Positions 7,728 to 14,957 of a stretch of 17,185 nt of DNA are shown one piece after another (positions within the stretch are counted from its first letter, which is position 1; every line of letters starts with the position of its first letter). The translations under genes and the position numbers were made by a program. The notes below the pieces were generated by a model, which worked only from the letters and a program-made list of their open reading frames with translations, searched no databases and was not told the DNA's origin. Origin of the DNA: Desulfobacterales bacterium (GTDB lineage Bacteria > Desulfobacterota > Desulfobacteria > Desulfobacterales > C00003106); assembly GCA_030672555.1 (NCBI GenBank), contig DAOVGD010000079.1, positions 1 through 17,185 on the forward strand, read 5' to 3'.

Positions 7728-9362
7728 TTAAAAATCCTTAAATTCTTCTTCCATTGGGACAATCTCTTCGGGTGTAATCCCCTGCTCAGATTTCGGGATG
7801 GCAGATGTTGTGGTTGGCACTGCTGTCGTGCTTGTCGCCTGAATTAGTTTTTTATCTTCACTTTGGTTTGTCTTAAACGTTGACATGGAAGCTGTAAGTT
7901 CTTCAGCCTGTGCAGCGTTTTCCTGGGTTGTCTTGTCCATTTCCACTAATGATTTGTTGACTTGCTCGATCCCCTGAGCCTGTTCCTGTGAAGCGTCCGC
8001 AATTTCTTTTACCAATGCCGCTGCCTTTTTGCTCCTGTCTGCCACCTCTTCAAATGCCTCGCTCATTTTGCCTACTAATTCGCCGCTGTCCTTGATCTTT
8101 TTCAGGGTGTCTTCGATCAGTTCCGATGTGGTGTCGGCGGCTTCGGCTGATCTCATGGCAAGGTTTCTGACCTCATCAGCCACTACCGCAAAACCCGCCC
8201 CGGCCTCTCCTGCACGGGCAGCCTCCACTGCTGCATTCAGCGCAAGGAGGTTTGTCTGAAAGGCAATTTCATCGATTGTCTTGATGATCTTGGCTGTTTT
8301 ATTACTCGCCTCTGAGAGTTCCTCCATTGCGTGTGTCAGTATGTTCAGTGAGTCATTGGCCTGGTGGATCTCCTGAGAGACATCGGCCATTAAGTTGTTT
8401 GCCTCCTGGGTATTGCTCGTATTCTGTCTGGTCATAGTGGCCATCTCTTCCATGGATGCAGAGGTCTCCTCTACCGAGGCCGCCTGTTCGCTGGCCCCGC
8501 TTCCCACTGTAAAGGCTGTCGCTTGTGCATGCCCAATCGCATTGTTTAACTTTTCCATGCAGGAGTTGAACCAGCGTGCCAATTCTCCTATTTCATCTTG
8601 TGTTGTTATTGGCATTCGACGTGTAAGATCTCTTTCAGATTGTTTCAGTAGATGGATAAATTGGCCGAGCGGCCGGCCCACAAATTTTTTTACAAGGAGA
8701 TACATTGCAACTACGGACACGACGATAATTCCGAGTACAGTGAGTGAACAAATCCTGAGCGAGGTACCTTGTGTATCTGCTATGGCTGCTGTTGCCTGCA
8801 TTTCCGCTTTTCTTAAAGCTTCTGTCGAAAATCTAAGGTAAGTTATTCCTCCTATATCTCCTACCTGCCAATCCATATGACAGCGGACACAATCACCTGT
8901 TATCTTTTGAGGTTGATAGATCTCCAGTTCTTTTTCGTGGCGGAGAAGCATATCAGAGGTGCTGAGTAGCCGGTTTTTGATGTCTGGTGGGAGCTGCTTT
9001 TTCACAAATGAAGGATCTGAGGAATGAGATACAATCCCGTTGCGGTCGTACAGAGAGAACTCGATCAATCCCTCCACTTCATGTTGCGCTTCAAGGAGTT
9101 TGGTGAATTTTTCCATTTCTCCCCTTTCAAGAGGCCCGGCAACAGCCTGTTCTACTGATCGGAATATATTTTTGGCGTACTCTTCTTCCCTCTCCTTGAG
9201 GAGCCTGATATTTGATTCTGAAAGATCGGAGATCAGCCCTGCCACACCAAAGTACTGCATGAGCTGGGCCAGGGCCACGACGACAATCAGGCCTGCAAGG
9301 AGCGAAACAATCAATTTCGTATGAATCTTCGTATGACTGAATAATTTGGCATGAAGTTTCAT
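7728..9362 (-). CDS. Methyl-accepting chemotaxis protein with periplasmic heme-c motif, coupled to hydrogenase
   Basis: A 544-residue chemoreceptor. TM1 is about 16-35, a periplasmic sensor about 36-202, TM2 about 203-225, HAMP about 223-280, then the signalling domain with the conserved [18 protein letters not shown] tip near 368-385. The sensor contains C158-V-R-C161-H162, a c-type heme site, so a redox- or gas-responsive receptor is likely; heme-c MCPs such as DcrA are known in sulfate reducers. The C-terminal linker ends in EEIVPM then EFKDF, which fits the CheR-binding xZxxZ pentapeptide. The start codon is 3 nt after the stop of the hydrogenase small subunit, with a GAAGG ribosome site inside that gene, so the two are probably translationally coupled. 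That heme receives electrons from the hydrogenase is inference. Confidence 0.93.
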   Translation of the reverse strand: MKLHAKLFSHTKIHTKLIVSLLAGLIVVVALAQLMQYFGVAGLISDLSESNIRLLKEREEEYAKNIFRSVEQAVAGPLERGEMEKFTKLLEAQHEVEGLIEFSLYDRNGIVSHSSDPSFVKKQLPPDIKNRLLSTSDMLLRHEKELEIYQPQKITGDCVRCHMDWQVGDIGGITYLRFSTEALRKAEMQATAAIADTQGTSLRICSLTVLGIIVVSVVAMYLLVKKFVGRPLGQFIHLLKQSERDLTRRMPITTQDEIGELARWFNSCMEKLNNAIGHAQATAFTVGSGASEQAASVEETSASMEEMATMTRQNTSNTQEANNLMADVSQEIHQANDSLNILTHAMEELSEASNKTAKIIKTIDEIAFQTNLLALNAAVEAARAGEAGAGFAVVADEVRNLAMRSAEAADTTSELIEDTLKKIKDSGELVGKMSEAFEEVADRSKKAAALVKEIADASQEQAQGIEQVNKSLVEMDKTTQENAAQAEELTASMSTFKTNQSEDKKLIQATSTTAVPTTTSAIPKSEQGITPEEIVPMEEEFKDF

Positions 9363-9365
9363 GTG

Positions 9366-10289
9366 TTATCCTTCTTCCCTCTTATTCCGCTCTCCTTTTC
9401 TATAAAAAGGAAACAATGTCCTGGCTGCAAAATCTTCCGATGCACACCCAATACACGGCGCCCCTGCCTTGATACAGCAATTAGTGCCTGAATTCCAATG
9501 GCGCAGGGTGCAATCAGCGTGTGTGTTTGGCCCAAGACAGCCCAACTTAAAGAGGCATCCTTCATCTGAAAAGGTCTTGGCAAAATTCTCACGTTCATAA
9601 TCTGCAAAACGGGGGCATTGATCGTGAATCAGCCTGGAAAAAAACATCTTGGGGCGACCCTTGTCATCCAGAGGAGGTATCCCGAATTTCAGCACATGCA
9701 CCAGAGTCCCTACAAGCCAGTCCGGATGGGCAGGGCACCCAGGCAGGATGATCACCGGCGTTGAGACGCCTTCGCTTTTCAGAAAATTAGGGAGACTCAC
9801 GGCGCCTGTGGGGTTGTTCTCCGCGGCAGGGATGCCGCCGAATGACGCGCATGTGCCCAGAGCGATCACTGCCTTGGCATTTCTTGCAGCCCGCGAGACC
9901 TGCCTTGTTAAAGGTTCTTGCCCCACCACGCACGCTTCCGGCATTCCTGCCGGTATACTCCCTTCAACGACCAGAAGGTATCCCCCATGGTCTATACTTC
10001 GATTAATGACCCCCATGCTGACATCACCTGTAGAGGCAGAGAGTGTGGAATGAAATAGCAAGGAGATATATCCGGTCAAAATCTGTGCCGGCCCGGGCTC
10101 TTCAGAATTTAATAGGGAAACAGAACATCCGGAGCAACTTTGTCCCTGTAACCATAAAACCGGAGCAGTCCCTGCAGAAAGTTGTTCCAGGGCCTCAGCG
10201 ACTTGCGGAATGGCGGATGTGCCGAGTCCCATCACCGCGGCCAGCTTTACGCTGAGTTCCAAGAATTTTCTGCGAGTTATATCAGTCAT
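9366..10289 (-). CDS. Periplasmic [NiFe] hydrogenase small subunit, [NiFeSe]-like
   Basis: A 307-residue electron-transfer subunit with a Tat signal (R6-R7-KFLEL, then a hydrophobic stretch) that would export the folded heterodimer. Iron-sulfur ligands visible: proximal C52, C55, C147, C185; distal H222, C225, C245, C251; medial C260, C279, C282. C272 (with C271 beside it) sits where standard enzymes have proline. The extra cysteine suggests a [4Fe-4S] medial cluster, as in [NiFeSe] hydrogenases, and the LWLQGQSCSGCSVSLLN start also resembles that type. There is no C-terminal membrane anchor. It follows the large subunit, the reverse of the usual small-large order, with AAGGAG just before the ATG. 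The MCP gene follows after 3 nt. Confidence 0.95.
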   Translation of the reverse strand: MTDITRRKFLELSVKLAAVMGLGTSAIPQVAEALEQLSAGTAPVLWLQGQSCSGCSVSLLNSEEPGPAQILTGYISLLFHSTLSASTGDVSMGVINRSIDHGGYLLVVEGSIPAGMPEACVVGQEPLTRQVSRAARNAKAVIALGTCASFGGIPAAENNPTGAVSLPNFLKSEGVSTPVIILPGCPAHPDWLVGTLVHVLKFGIPPLDDKGRPKMFFSRLIHDQCPRFADYERENFAKTFSDEGCLFKLGCLGPNTHADCTLRHWNSGTNCCIKAGAPCIGCASEDFAARTLFPFYRKGERNKREEG

Positions 10290-10311
10290 ACGTCACTCCT
10301 TATTAATGTCC

Positions 10312-10443
10312 GTGACTACCCAGAGATGGTAGATTTTGCCCCAAGACAAGGCCGCACAAAGGTTTCTACCGGAGGCGTAGTCCCGCCAGGGCGGGACGGA
10401 GAACGCAGTATTGGGACAAAAGATGCCATCTCTGGGTAGTCAC
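10312..10443. mobile_element. 132-bp inverted-repeat element between hydrogenase subunit genes
   Basis: Its ends are an 18-bp perfect inverted repeat (10312-10329 and 10426-10443, starting GTGACTACCC). Counting further imperfect pairing, about 29 of 33 positions match. Inside is a second tight hairpin, GTCCCGCC/GGCGGGAC at 10380-10397. No coding capacity. TAATG occurs at 10304-10308 and again at 10444-10448, a probable target duplication although three bases separate the first copy from the repeat end. The right end overlaps the first position of the stop codon of the large-subunit gene as written on the + strand. In the mRNA it would form a strong hairpin between the large and small subunit genes. 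Confidence 0.75.
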
Positions 10444-11957
10444 TAATGAACCGCACAAGCAATACACGGGTCGAAAGAGCGCACCACCCGTGTCGCTTCT
10501 ATTGGATTCTTGCTATCCGCGATCGGGGTTCCTGTGAGCGCCTGCTCCACGGCCCCTCGATTCCCATTGTCATCGCGGGGAGAACAGTTCCACGTGGTCG
10601 GAGCCACGCACTGATAACGGCCTATCTTATAATTATCGATTTTAAGCCAATGCCCCAATGCGCCACGGGGGGCCTCAGTCAATCCCACACCCTCCCCTGT
10701 TTCAGGAATATTAAAGTCATGAAATGTCGGTTCTCCCGGGATTAACTCTTCCACCCATTCGGCACAGCGATCTGCTACCACCTTACATTCAATGGCCCTT
10801 GCAGCATGTCTACCCAGCACAGAAAGGAGGTCTTCAGGTTTTCTTCTGAGCTTGGCAAGAAGGCCATTTACCAAATCTTTAATTGCTTGATTTTCACCCT
10901 TGAGATAGGCGACCATGATGCGTGCTAACGGACCTACTTCCATGACGGTTTCGTTGTAACGCGGCGCCTTAAGCCATGAATAGGCCCCATTTTTATGTGG
11001 CTCAGGTACTGTTTGACCTTGAGACGGGTGGAGGCCGGACGATGATGAATAACGGGAATACCTGACATCTTCTGTAATTCTTGTTGCGTCAAAGGATATG
11101 AGCTTTCCTCCAGTGACCACACCAGATGGGAGGAGTTTTACTGAATTGTCCGCAGATTCAGGAAAGACCCCGTAAGCCAATAAGTTGCCGCACCCCTTGC
11201 CCATCCGGAAATATTTCGAAAAGGCCGCTGCCACCTCTGCCACGTCCGGGAGATACGATTTATCTATAAAGGTCTGCAGCTTGCTGATCATCGACTTATA
11301 GGCGGCTATCTTGTCGGCGGTCACCTTTTCGGTTACCCCACCCGGTACTAAGGTGGCGGCATGAGGGAGTTTCCCGCCAAAAACCGCTCCCATTTTATGG
11401 GCGAGTGATCGCATGTCCAGGGCGTCAAGATAGTGTTTGATAGCCAGTACATTCAATTCTGTATTCTGAATGTACTTAGCGGAGTAACGTGGAAGGAACG
11501 GCGCTGCAGAATAGATGACATTTGACGACATTTGATCTTTTATCCATCTTTTGAGATCCCGCAGCAAAGGGTCCCTTCCCGTGTACTTAGTAATTGCCGT
11601 GATATCCACAAAGTCAAGTGAGGCCAAGTGATAGAAATGTAAGATATGAGACTGTATATAGTTGGCGCCCAGGATAAGGTTTCTTATCAGTCTTCCATTT
11701 TTCGGAGGGGTTGCCCCGTAGGCCGCATCCTGGGCCAGAATAGACGCTGAGCCATGGGATACGGAACACACGCCGCATATCCTTTGTGTAATCTGCTGCG
11801 CATCTAAAGGGTCACGTCCTTTTAAGATCACTTCAAAGCCCCGAAACATTTCACCCGAGCTGAATGCATTGATGACTCGATTTGAGTCTATCTCAATGTG
11901 GATTGCAAGATGGCCTTCGATCCTCGTGATCGGGTCAATGGATACTGTTCGGGACAT
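10443..11957 (-). CDS. [NiFe] hydrogenase large subunit without C-terminal extension
   Basis: The catalytic H2-activating subunit, 504 residues, [NiFeSe]-like in style but with cysteine, not selenocysteine. It shows RIEGH (E14) and the N-terminal nickel motif RIC61GVC64SVSHG, followed by a typical hydrogenase body. It ends in D-P-C498-I-A-C501-A-V-H504. The stop codon directly follows H504, where precursors are normally cleaved, so no maturation endopeptidase step is needed. Regulatory H2 sensors (HoxC/HupV) and some others share this trait. ATG at 11957 has GGGAG upstream. No hyp maturation genes are in the window. The first gene of the hydrogenase-MCP unit, it starts 157 nt after the end of the upstream MCP gene. 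Confidence 0.95.
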   Translation of the reverse strand: MSRTVSIDPITRIEGHLAIHIEIDSNRVINAFSSGEMFRGFEVILKGRDPLDAQQITQRICGVCSVSHGSASILAQDAAYGATPPKNGRLIRNLILGANYIQSHILHFYHLASLDFVDITAITKYTGRDPLLRDLKRWIKDQMSSNVIYSAAPFLPRYSAKYIQNTELNVLAIKHYLDALDMRSLAHKMGAVFGGKLPHAATLVPGGVTEKVTADKIAAYKSMISKLQTFIDKSYLPDVAEVAAAFSKYFRMGKGCGNLLAYGVFPESADNSVKLLPSGVVTGGKLISFDATRITEDVRYSRYSSSSGLHPSQGQTVPEPHKNGAYSWLKAPRYNETVMEVGPLARIMVAYLKGENQAIKDLVNGLLAKLRRKPEDLLSVLGRHAARAIECKVVADRCAEWVEELIPGEPTFHDFNIPETGEGVGLTEAPRGALGHWLKIDNYKIGRYQCVAPTTWNCSPRDDNGNRGAVEQALTGTPIADSKNPIEATRVVRSFDPCIACAVH

Positions 11958-12114
11958 AAAATTACTCCCTGCCTTGTCGTTGGGGTTGTGCGGATCAATA
12001 CTATAACTACGTATCGTATATCAAAAGAAAATCATTGAGTGTTTTTGGGGGCAACGGATATCTTTAGGAGATCAGAGATTATACTGGATGTTTGATTTTA
12101 AGGGGATCTCACTT

Positions 12115-13272
12115 TTAAAAATCAACGAATTCTTCCTCTTTCATTGGTATAATCTCCTCCGGAGAGACGGGTTTCACTTTTTTTGCAGGCTTTTCCTCTG
12201 CGATAGATTTTGTTCTATCGGCCTTTTGTGTATGCGCGGTATTCTTTAGAACTTGGCGGTCCTTCATTGAAATAGTCTTTTTGATTGCTGCGGTAAGGCC
12301 ATTTTCATTCTTTCCCACGAGTGCTATCAGGTTCTTGAGCATCTTTTCCATATACCCTGCCTGCGCACCCATACTCTGTGAGGCTGAAGCCGACTCTTCG
12401 GCGCCTGCCGCATTTTGTTGGGTTACTTTGTCCATTTCTGCTACGGCCTTGCTTACCTGTTCGATTCCTTGTGCCTGCTCTCGGGAAGCTACTGCTATTT
12501 CACCCACTAATTCTCCTACTTTTTTGGTGTTATCAGTTACTTTGCCAAATTCTTCGTTAGTTTTTACGACAATATTCGCTCCTCCCTTCACTTTATTGGT
12601 TGTGTCCTCGATCAGTTCCGCTGTATTCTTTGCAGCCTCAGCCGCTCTCATGGCGAGGTTTCTGACCTCACCAGCCACTACCGCAAAACCTGCCCCCGCC
12701 TCTCCTGCACGAGCTGCCTCCACAGCGGCATTCAACGCGAGAAGGTTGGTTTGAAAGGCGATTTCATCGATGGTCTTGTTGATTTTTGCAGTCTCATCGC
12801 TTGCCGATGATATATCGTTCATTGCTTTGGTTAATTCTGCCATAGATTGGTTGGCCTGACCAACCACGCGAGATGTCTCAGACATTAAGCTGTTTGCCTG
12901 CTCCGCGTTGTCGGCATTTTGCCTTGTCATGGAGGCCATTTCTTCCAATGATGAAGAAGTCTCTTCAATAGAGGCTGCTTGTTCTGAGGATCCTTCAGCC
13001 AATGACTGGCTCGATGAGGAAATCCGGACAGCAGCAGAAGCTATATTTTCGGTGCCTGACTTCAACCCTGTAATGCTCTGCTTTAACACAGCGCCGAGTG
13101 CATAAGACGCCCACATCGATGCAACAACAGCAGACAACAAGGTGAGTAGCAACGGAACCATTAGTATCCGGTTTTGCTGCTGGATCATTATTATGAACAT
13201 CACCAGCATAGGGATAGCTACCGAAGAGATGGATATAAAGAGGAGTTTTTTGCGTATGGTCACATTTTTCAT
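12115..13272 (-). CDS. Methyl-accepting chemotaxis protein lacking a sensor domain
   Basis: A 385-residue receptor with two membrane segments (about 10-30 and 37-60) separated by only about six residues. It therefore has no periplasmic ligand domain, and no clear HAMP follows. The signalling domain is complete with the usual tip, except that the common [12 protein letters not shown] reads [12 protein letters not shown] (G201 for D). A charged linker (about 330-370) leads to PEEIIPM and the terminal EFVDF, a CheR-type pentapeptide. GGGGG about 9 nt upstream supports the ATG at 13272. It is upstream of, and co-oriented with, the hydrogenase genes. It may work as an energy or membrane-state receptor, or as an amplifier within mixed arrays; this is inference. 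Confidence 0.92.
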   Translation of the reverse strand: MKNVTIRKKLLFISISSVAIPMLVMFIIMIQQQNRILMVPLLLTLLSAVVASMWASYALGAVLKQSITGLKSGTENIASAAVRISSSSQSLAEGSSEQAASIEETSSSLEEMASMTRQNADNAEQANSLMSETSRVVGQANQSMAELTKAMNDISSASDETAKINKTIDEIAFQTNLLALNAAVEAARAGEAGAGFAVVAGEVRNLAMRAAEAAKNTAELIEDTTNKVKGGANIVVKTNEEFGKVTDNTKKVGELVGEIAVASREQAQGIEQVSKAVAEMDKVTQQNAAGAEESASASQSMGAQAGYMEKMLKNLIALVGKNENGLTAAIKKTISMKDRQVLKNTAHTQKADRTKSIAEEKPAKKVKPVSPEEIIPMKEEEFVDF

Positions 13273-13343
13273 TTCTTAGACCCCCATAATAATTAAGCGA
13301 TACAATTCTGGTAGTTTCGTAAACAGCCTTTGATTAACGTATC

Positions 13344-13357
13344 TTGATCACTATCAT
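13344..13357. promoter_or_regulatory. FNR/CRP-like palindromic site
   Basis: TTGAT-CACT-ATCAT matches nine of ten half-site positions of the FNR consensus TTGAT-N4-ATCAA. It is about 80 bases upstream of the sensorless MCP start (- strand) and about 350 bases from the HTH gene. Oxygen or redox control would suit a hydrogenase-chemotaxis cluster. A single 14-base match in a 17-kb window is weak evidence. Confidence 0.35.
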
Positions 13358-13417
13358 CAGCCTTGTTTTTCTTTCGACAAGTTTTTAAGAATAGTTAACT
13401 TTTTTGTAACTGTTCAC

Positions 13418-13449
13418 GGAGTACCGGAGTGTTGGAGTACTGGAGTGTT
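13418..13449. repeat. 8-bp tandem repeat, four copies
   Basis: Four consecutive octamers GGAGTACC, GGAGTGTT, GGAGTACT, GGAGTGTT, then GGG. The GGAGT core is invariant and the last three bases alternate between a TACC/TACT type and a TGTT type, so it can also be seen as two copies of a 16-mer. The function is unknown. It resembles the heptamer arrays of the ribosomal spacers in being a short-period degenerate array in a spacer. Confidence 0.7.
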
Positions 13450-13707
13450 GGGTTTAAGGTGGGTTGCGTGTTTCACGGGTATAATTTTTTTTAATAGTTC
13501 AAATACATACCAAGGGATAACGTCCCTGCTCAAATTTTTGTGATGCAATAAATGCTGCAGATCGATGGCGGAGTGAGGTTTTGGGCCGTCGTTTAGTTTG
13601 ATTGATGATGGGGCAATTTTTGTAAAAATTTTTTCCAACTAAGGTATATTCCGTTAAAGATTTTGAGCAAGAAGTCGATATTAGCAAAAACAGGGGAGCT
13701 TGTGGCT

Positions 13708-13863
13708 ATGGAATTTTCTCCACAAACATTATCAGTTTCTCAGGCTGCGGCCTTATGTGGTGTCAGCCATGGTACCGTGGGCTATTGGATCCGGACAAAG
13801 AAACTTAGCGCCAATCGAGTCGGGAAAAACTACTCAATCCCGGTTAAGGAGAAAGGATCTTGA
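13708..13863 (+). CDS. Short excisionase/MerR-type helix-turn-helix protein, possibly truncated
   Basis: A 51-residue product that is almost only a DNA-binding domain: LSVSQAAALCGVSHGTVGYWI forms the helix-turn-helix and KKLSANRVGKNYSIPV the wing, as in excisionase-family HTH domains. ATG at 13708 is favoured because GGGGAG precedes it by about 9 nt; an upstream in-frame TTG at 13663 would add 15 residues but has no good ribosome site. Relatives usually continue after the IPV strand, whereas here the frame stops at VKEKGS. The next frame stays open towards the rhodanese gene, so a frameshifted longer regulator is possible. It could regulate the adjacent rhodanese-MCP genes, but nothing shows that directly. 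Confidence 0.6.
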   Translation: MEFSPQTLSVSQAAALCGVSHGTVGYWIRTKKLSANRVGKNYSIPVKEKGS

Positions 13864-13978
13864 AGGAAAAGCGTTCACCGCCGAGCTCGCTATGGGGTTA
13901 TTGATCTGCATAAGCGCGTTCGTGCAGGATACAATGGTAAAAATCAAAAGCAATCTTATAAACCAAAAGGAGAAAGCC

Positions 13979-14860
13979 ATGAACAAATTATTAGCCGCCG
14001 TAATGAAAAAAAGACTATCTTTAGTCTTGAGTGTAAGTCTTATTCTTATACTCGCAGCCTCTGTGTTTGCTATTGAGATACCAAAAGGTAAAACAGGAAA
14101 CGACTACGCTAATGAGGCCAAATCGCATGTTAGGGGCATCTCAGCAGAAGAGACTAAAGAGTTAATGGATCGTAATGATCATGTTGTTCTGCTTGATATT
14201 CGCTCCTTTGCGGAATTCAAAGAGCATGGATGGATACCGGGCAGAACGGTCTTGCCCCATGGCATGGTAATATTCAAGATCAAGAAGATAGTTCCCAACA
14301 AGGATGTTCCTATCATCGCCTACTGTAAAAAGGGGAAGAGATCAGCAATGGTTGCTTATCAATTGCAACAGATGGGGTACGGGAATGTTCTGTATCTTGA
14401 TGGTGGAGTACTGGTATGGAAAAGAAAAGGGTTGCCGATAACAACTTCAGGGATTTCTAAAATAGCCGAAGAATCTGTAGTACCTGAAGGTGAAATGCCG
14501 ACCGGCAAACAAGCAGACGATTTTGTTGCTGAAGCCAATAGATTGATACGAGGAGTAGGCTCCACCGAAGCAAAACAAATGATGGCTGCAAAAGATTGTG
14601 TTCTGCTCGATATCAGGAGCGCACAAGAAATAAAGTCTCAGGGTGCAATTGATGGCGCTTTGGTAATGGAACACGGCAAGGTCGTGTTTAATATTAAGAA
14701 AAAGGTCCATGACGCCAATTCACCGGTCCTTGTTATCTGTAAGAAAGGTGGCAGATCAGCGCTTATTGCACAACAACTGCAGGAAATGGGATACAAAGAT
14801 GTCCACCATATTAAAGGTGGGCTTTTGGCCTGGAAAGAGGCCGGGCTGCCTGTGAGATAA
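13979..14860 (+). CDS. Exported tandem-domain rhodanese (sulfurtransferase)
   Basis: A 293-residue protein with an N-terminal signal peptide (basic start, hydrophobic core about 13-30, cleavage probably near A31). Two homologous rhodanese domains follow, about 40-155 and 177-292. Both retain an active-site cysteine loop, C116-KKGKR and C254-KKGGR, with DIRS and the closing GG-L-W-K-GLP elements, so both may carry persulfide. They are clearly an internal duplication. Sulfur transfer in the periplasm, for example on polysulfide or thiosulfate, is a family-based inference. AAGGAG precedes ATG 13979; an upstream extension of the frame lacks a signal peptide at its start and is rejected. A Cache-domain MCP follows 97 nt later. 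Confidence 0.9.
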   Translation: MNKLLAAVMKKRLSLVLSVSLILILAASVFAIEIPKGKTGNDYANEAKSHVRGISAEETKELMDRNDHVVLLDIRSFAEFKEHGWIPGRTVLPHGMVIFKIKKIVPNKDVPIIAYCKKGKRSAMVAYQLQQMGYGNVLYLDGGVLVWKRKGLPITTSGISKIAEESVVPEGEMPTGKQADDFVAEANRLIRGVGSTEAKQMMAAKDCVLLDIRSAQEIKSQGAIDGALVMEHGKVVFNIKKKVHDANSPVLVICKKGGRSALIAQQLQEMGYKDVHHIKGGLLAWKEAGLPVR

Positions 14861-14877
14861 GCGAGATTCCCTTAAAA

Positions 14878-14910
14878 GCCCCGCCATGGGATGACCAGCG
14901 TGTGCGGGGC
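14878..14910 (+). terminator. GC-rich hairpin between rhodanese and MCP genes
   Basis: GCCCCGC (14878-14884) and GCGGGGC (14904-14910) form a 7-bp GC stem with a 19-nt loop. No proper T-run follows (only CTTTT about ten bases on), so this may be an attenuator or mRNA-stability structure, not a true terminator. CCATGG repeats flank the right stem. Confidence 0.35.
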
Positions 14911-14957
14911 CATGGTCGGACTTTTGAAAAGGGGTCACATAATAAGGAGGTCAGGAA

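Larger units (their letters stand above)
13273..13707. other. Gene-poor stretch between divergent MCP and HTH/rhodanese genes
   Basis: About 435 bases without a gene I can support, lying between divergently transcribed units, so promoters for both should be here. It holds an FNR-like palindrome (13344-13357), an 8-bp-periodic repeat (13418-13449) and an AT-rich stretch near 13610-13650 with TATATT at 13645-13650. The nearest -35-like TTGTAA (13620-13625) lies 19 bases upstream, too far for a good promoter call. A 74-codon frame on the - strand here lacks a ribosome site and its tail is made by the octamer repeat. Confidence 0.6.

Noticed and set aside
8029..9324. Open frames on the + strand opposite the heme-c MCP, and similar frames opposite the other MCPs
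   Set aside because: They are serine/alanine-rich antisense shadows of the MCP coding sequence without ribosome sites.
10043..10439. Small + strand frames across the hydrogenase junction element
   Set aside because: They read through inverted repeats and antisense hydrogenase sequence and have no ribosome sites.
10443..10475. Selenocysteine in the hydrogenase large subunit, because both subunits look [NiFeSe]-like
   Set aside because: The C-terminal nickel-ligand codons are TGT, not TGA, and the frame ends in an ordinary TAG stop.
12078..12106. Promoter for the hydrogenase large subunit with - strand TATAAT
   Set aside because: The -10 is perfect, but the sequence 17 bases upstream (TCCCCT) has no resemblance to a -35, so I did not list it as a feature.
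13273..13410. Sigma28 flagellar-type promoter for the sensorless MCP
   Set aside because: A GCTGATGA partial -10 exists on the - strand, but no TAAA lies at the required distance.
13414..13638. 74-codon - strand frame in the spacer
   Set aside because: TTG start without a ribosome site, and its last residues are simply the translation of the GGAGT octamer repeat.
13700..13978. N-terminal extension of the rhodanese reading frame
   Set aside because: It overlaps the HTH gene in another frame, and the signal peptide and AAGGAG ribosome site place the true start at 13979.
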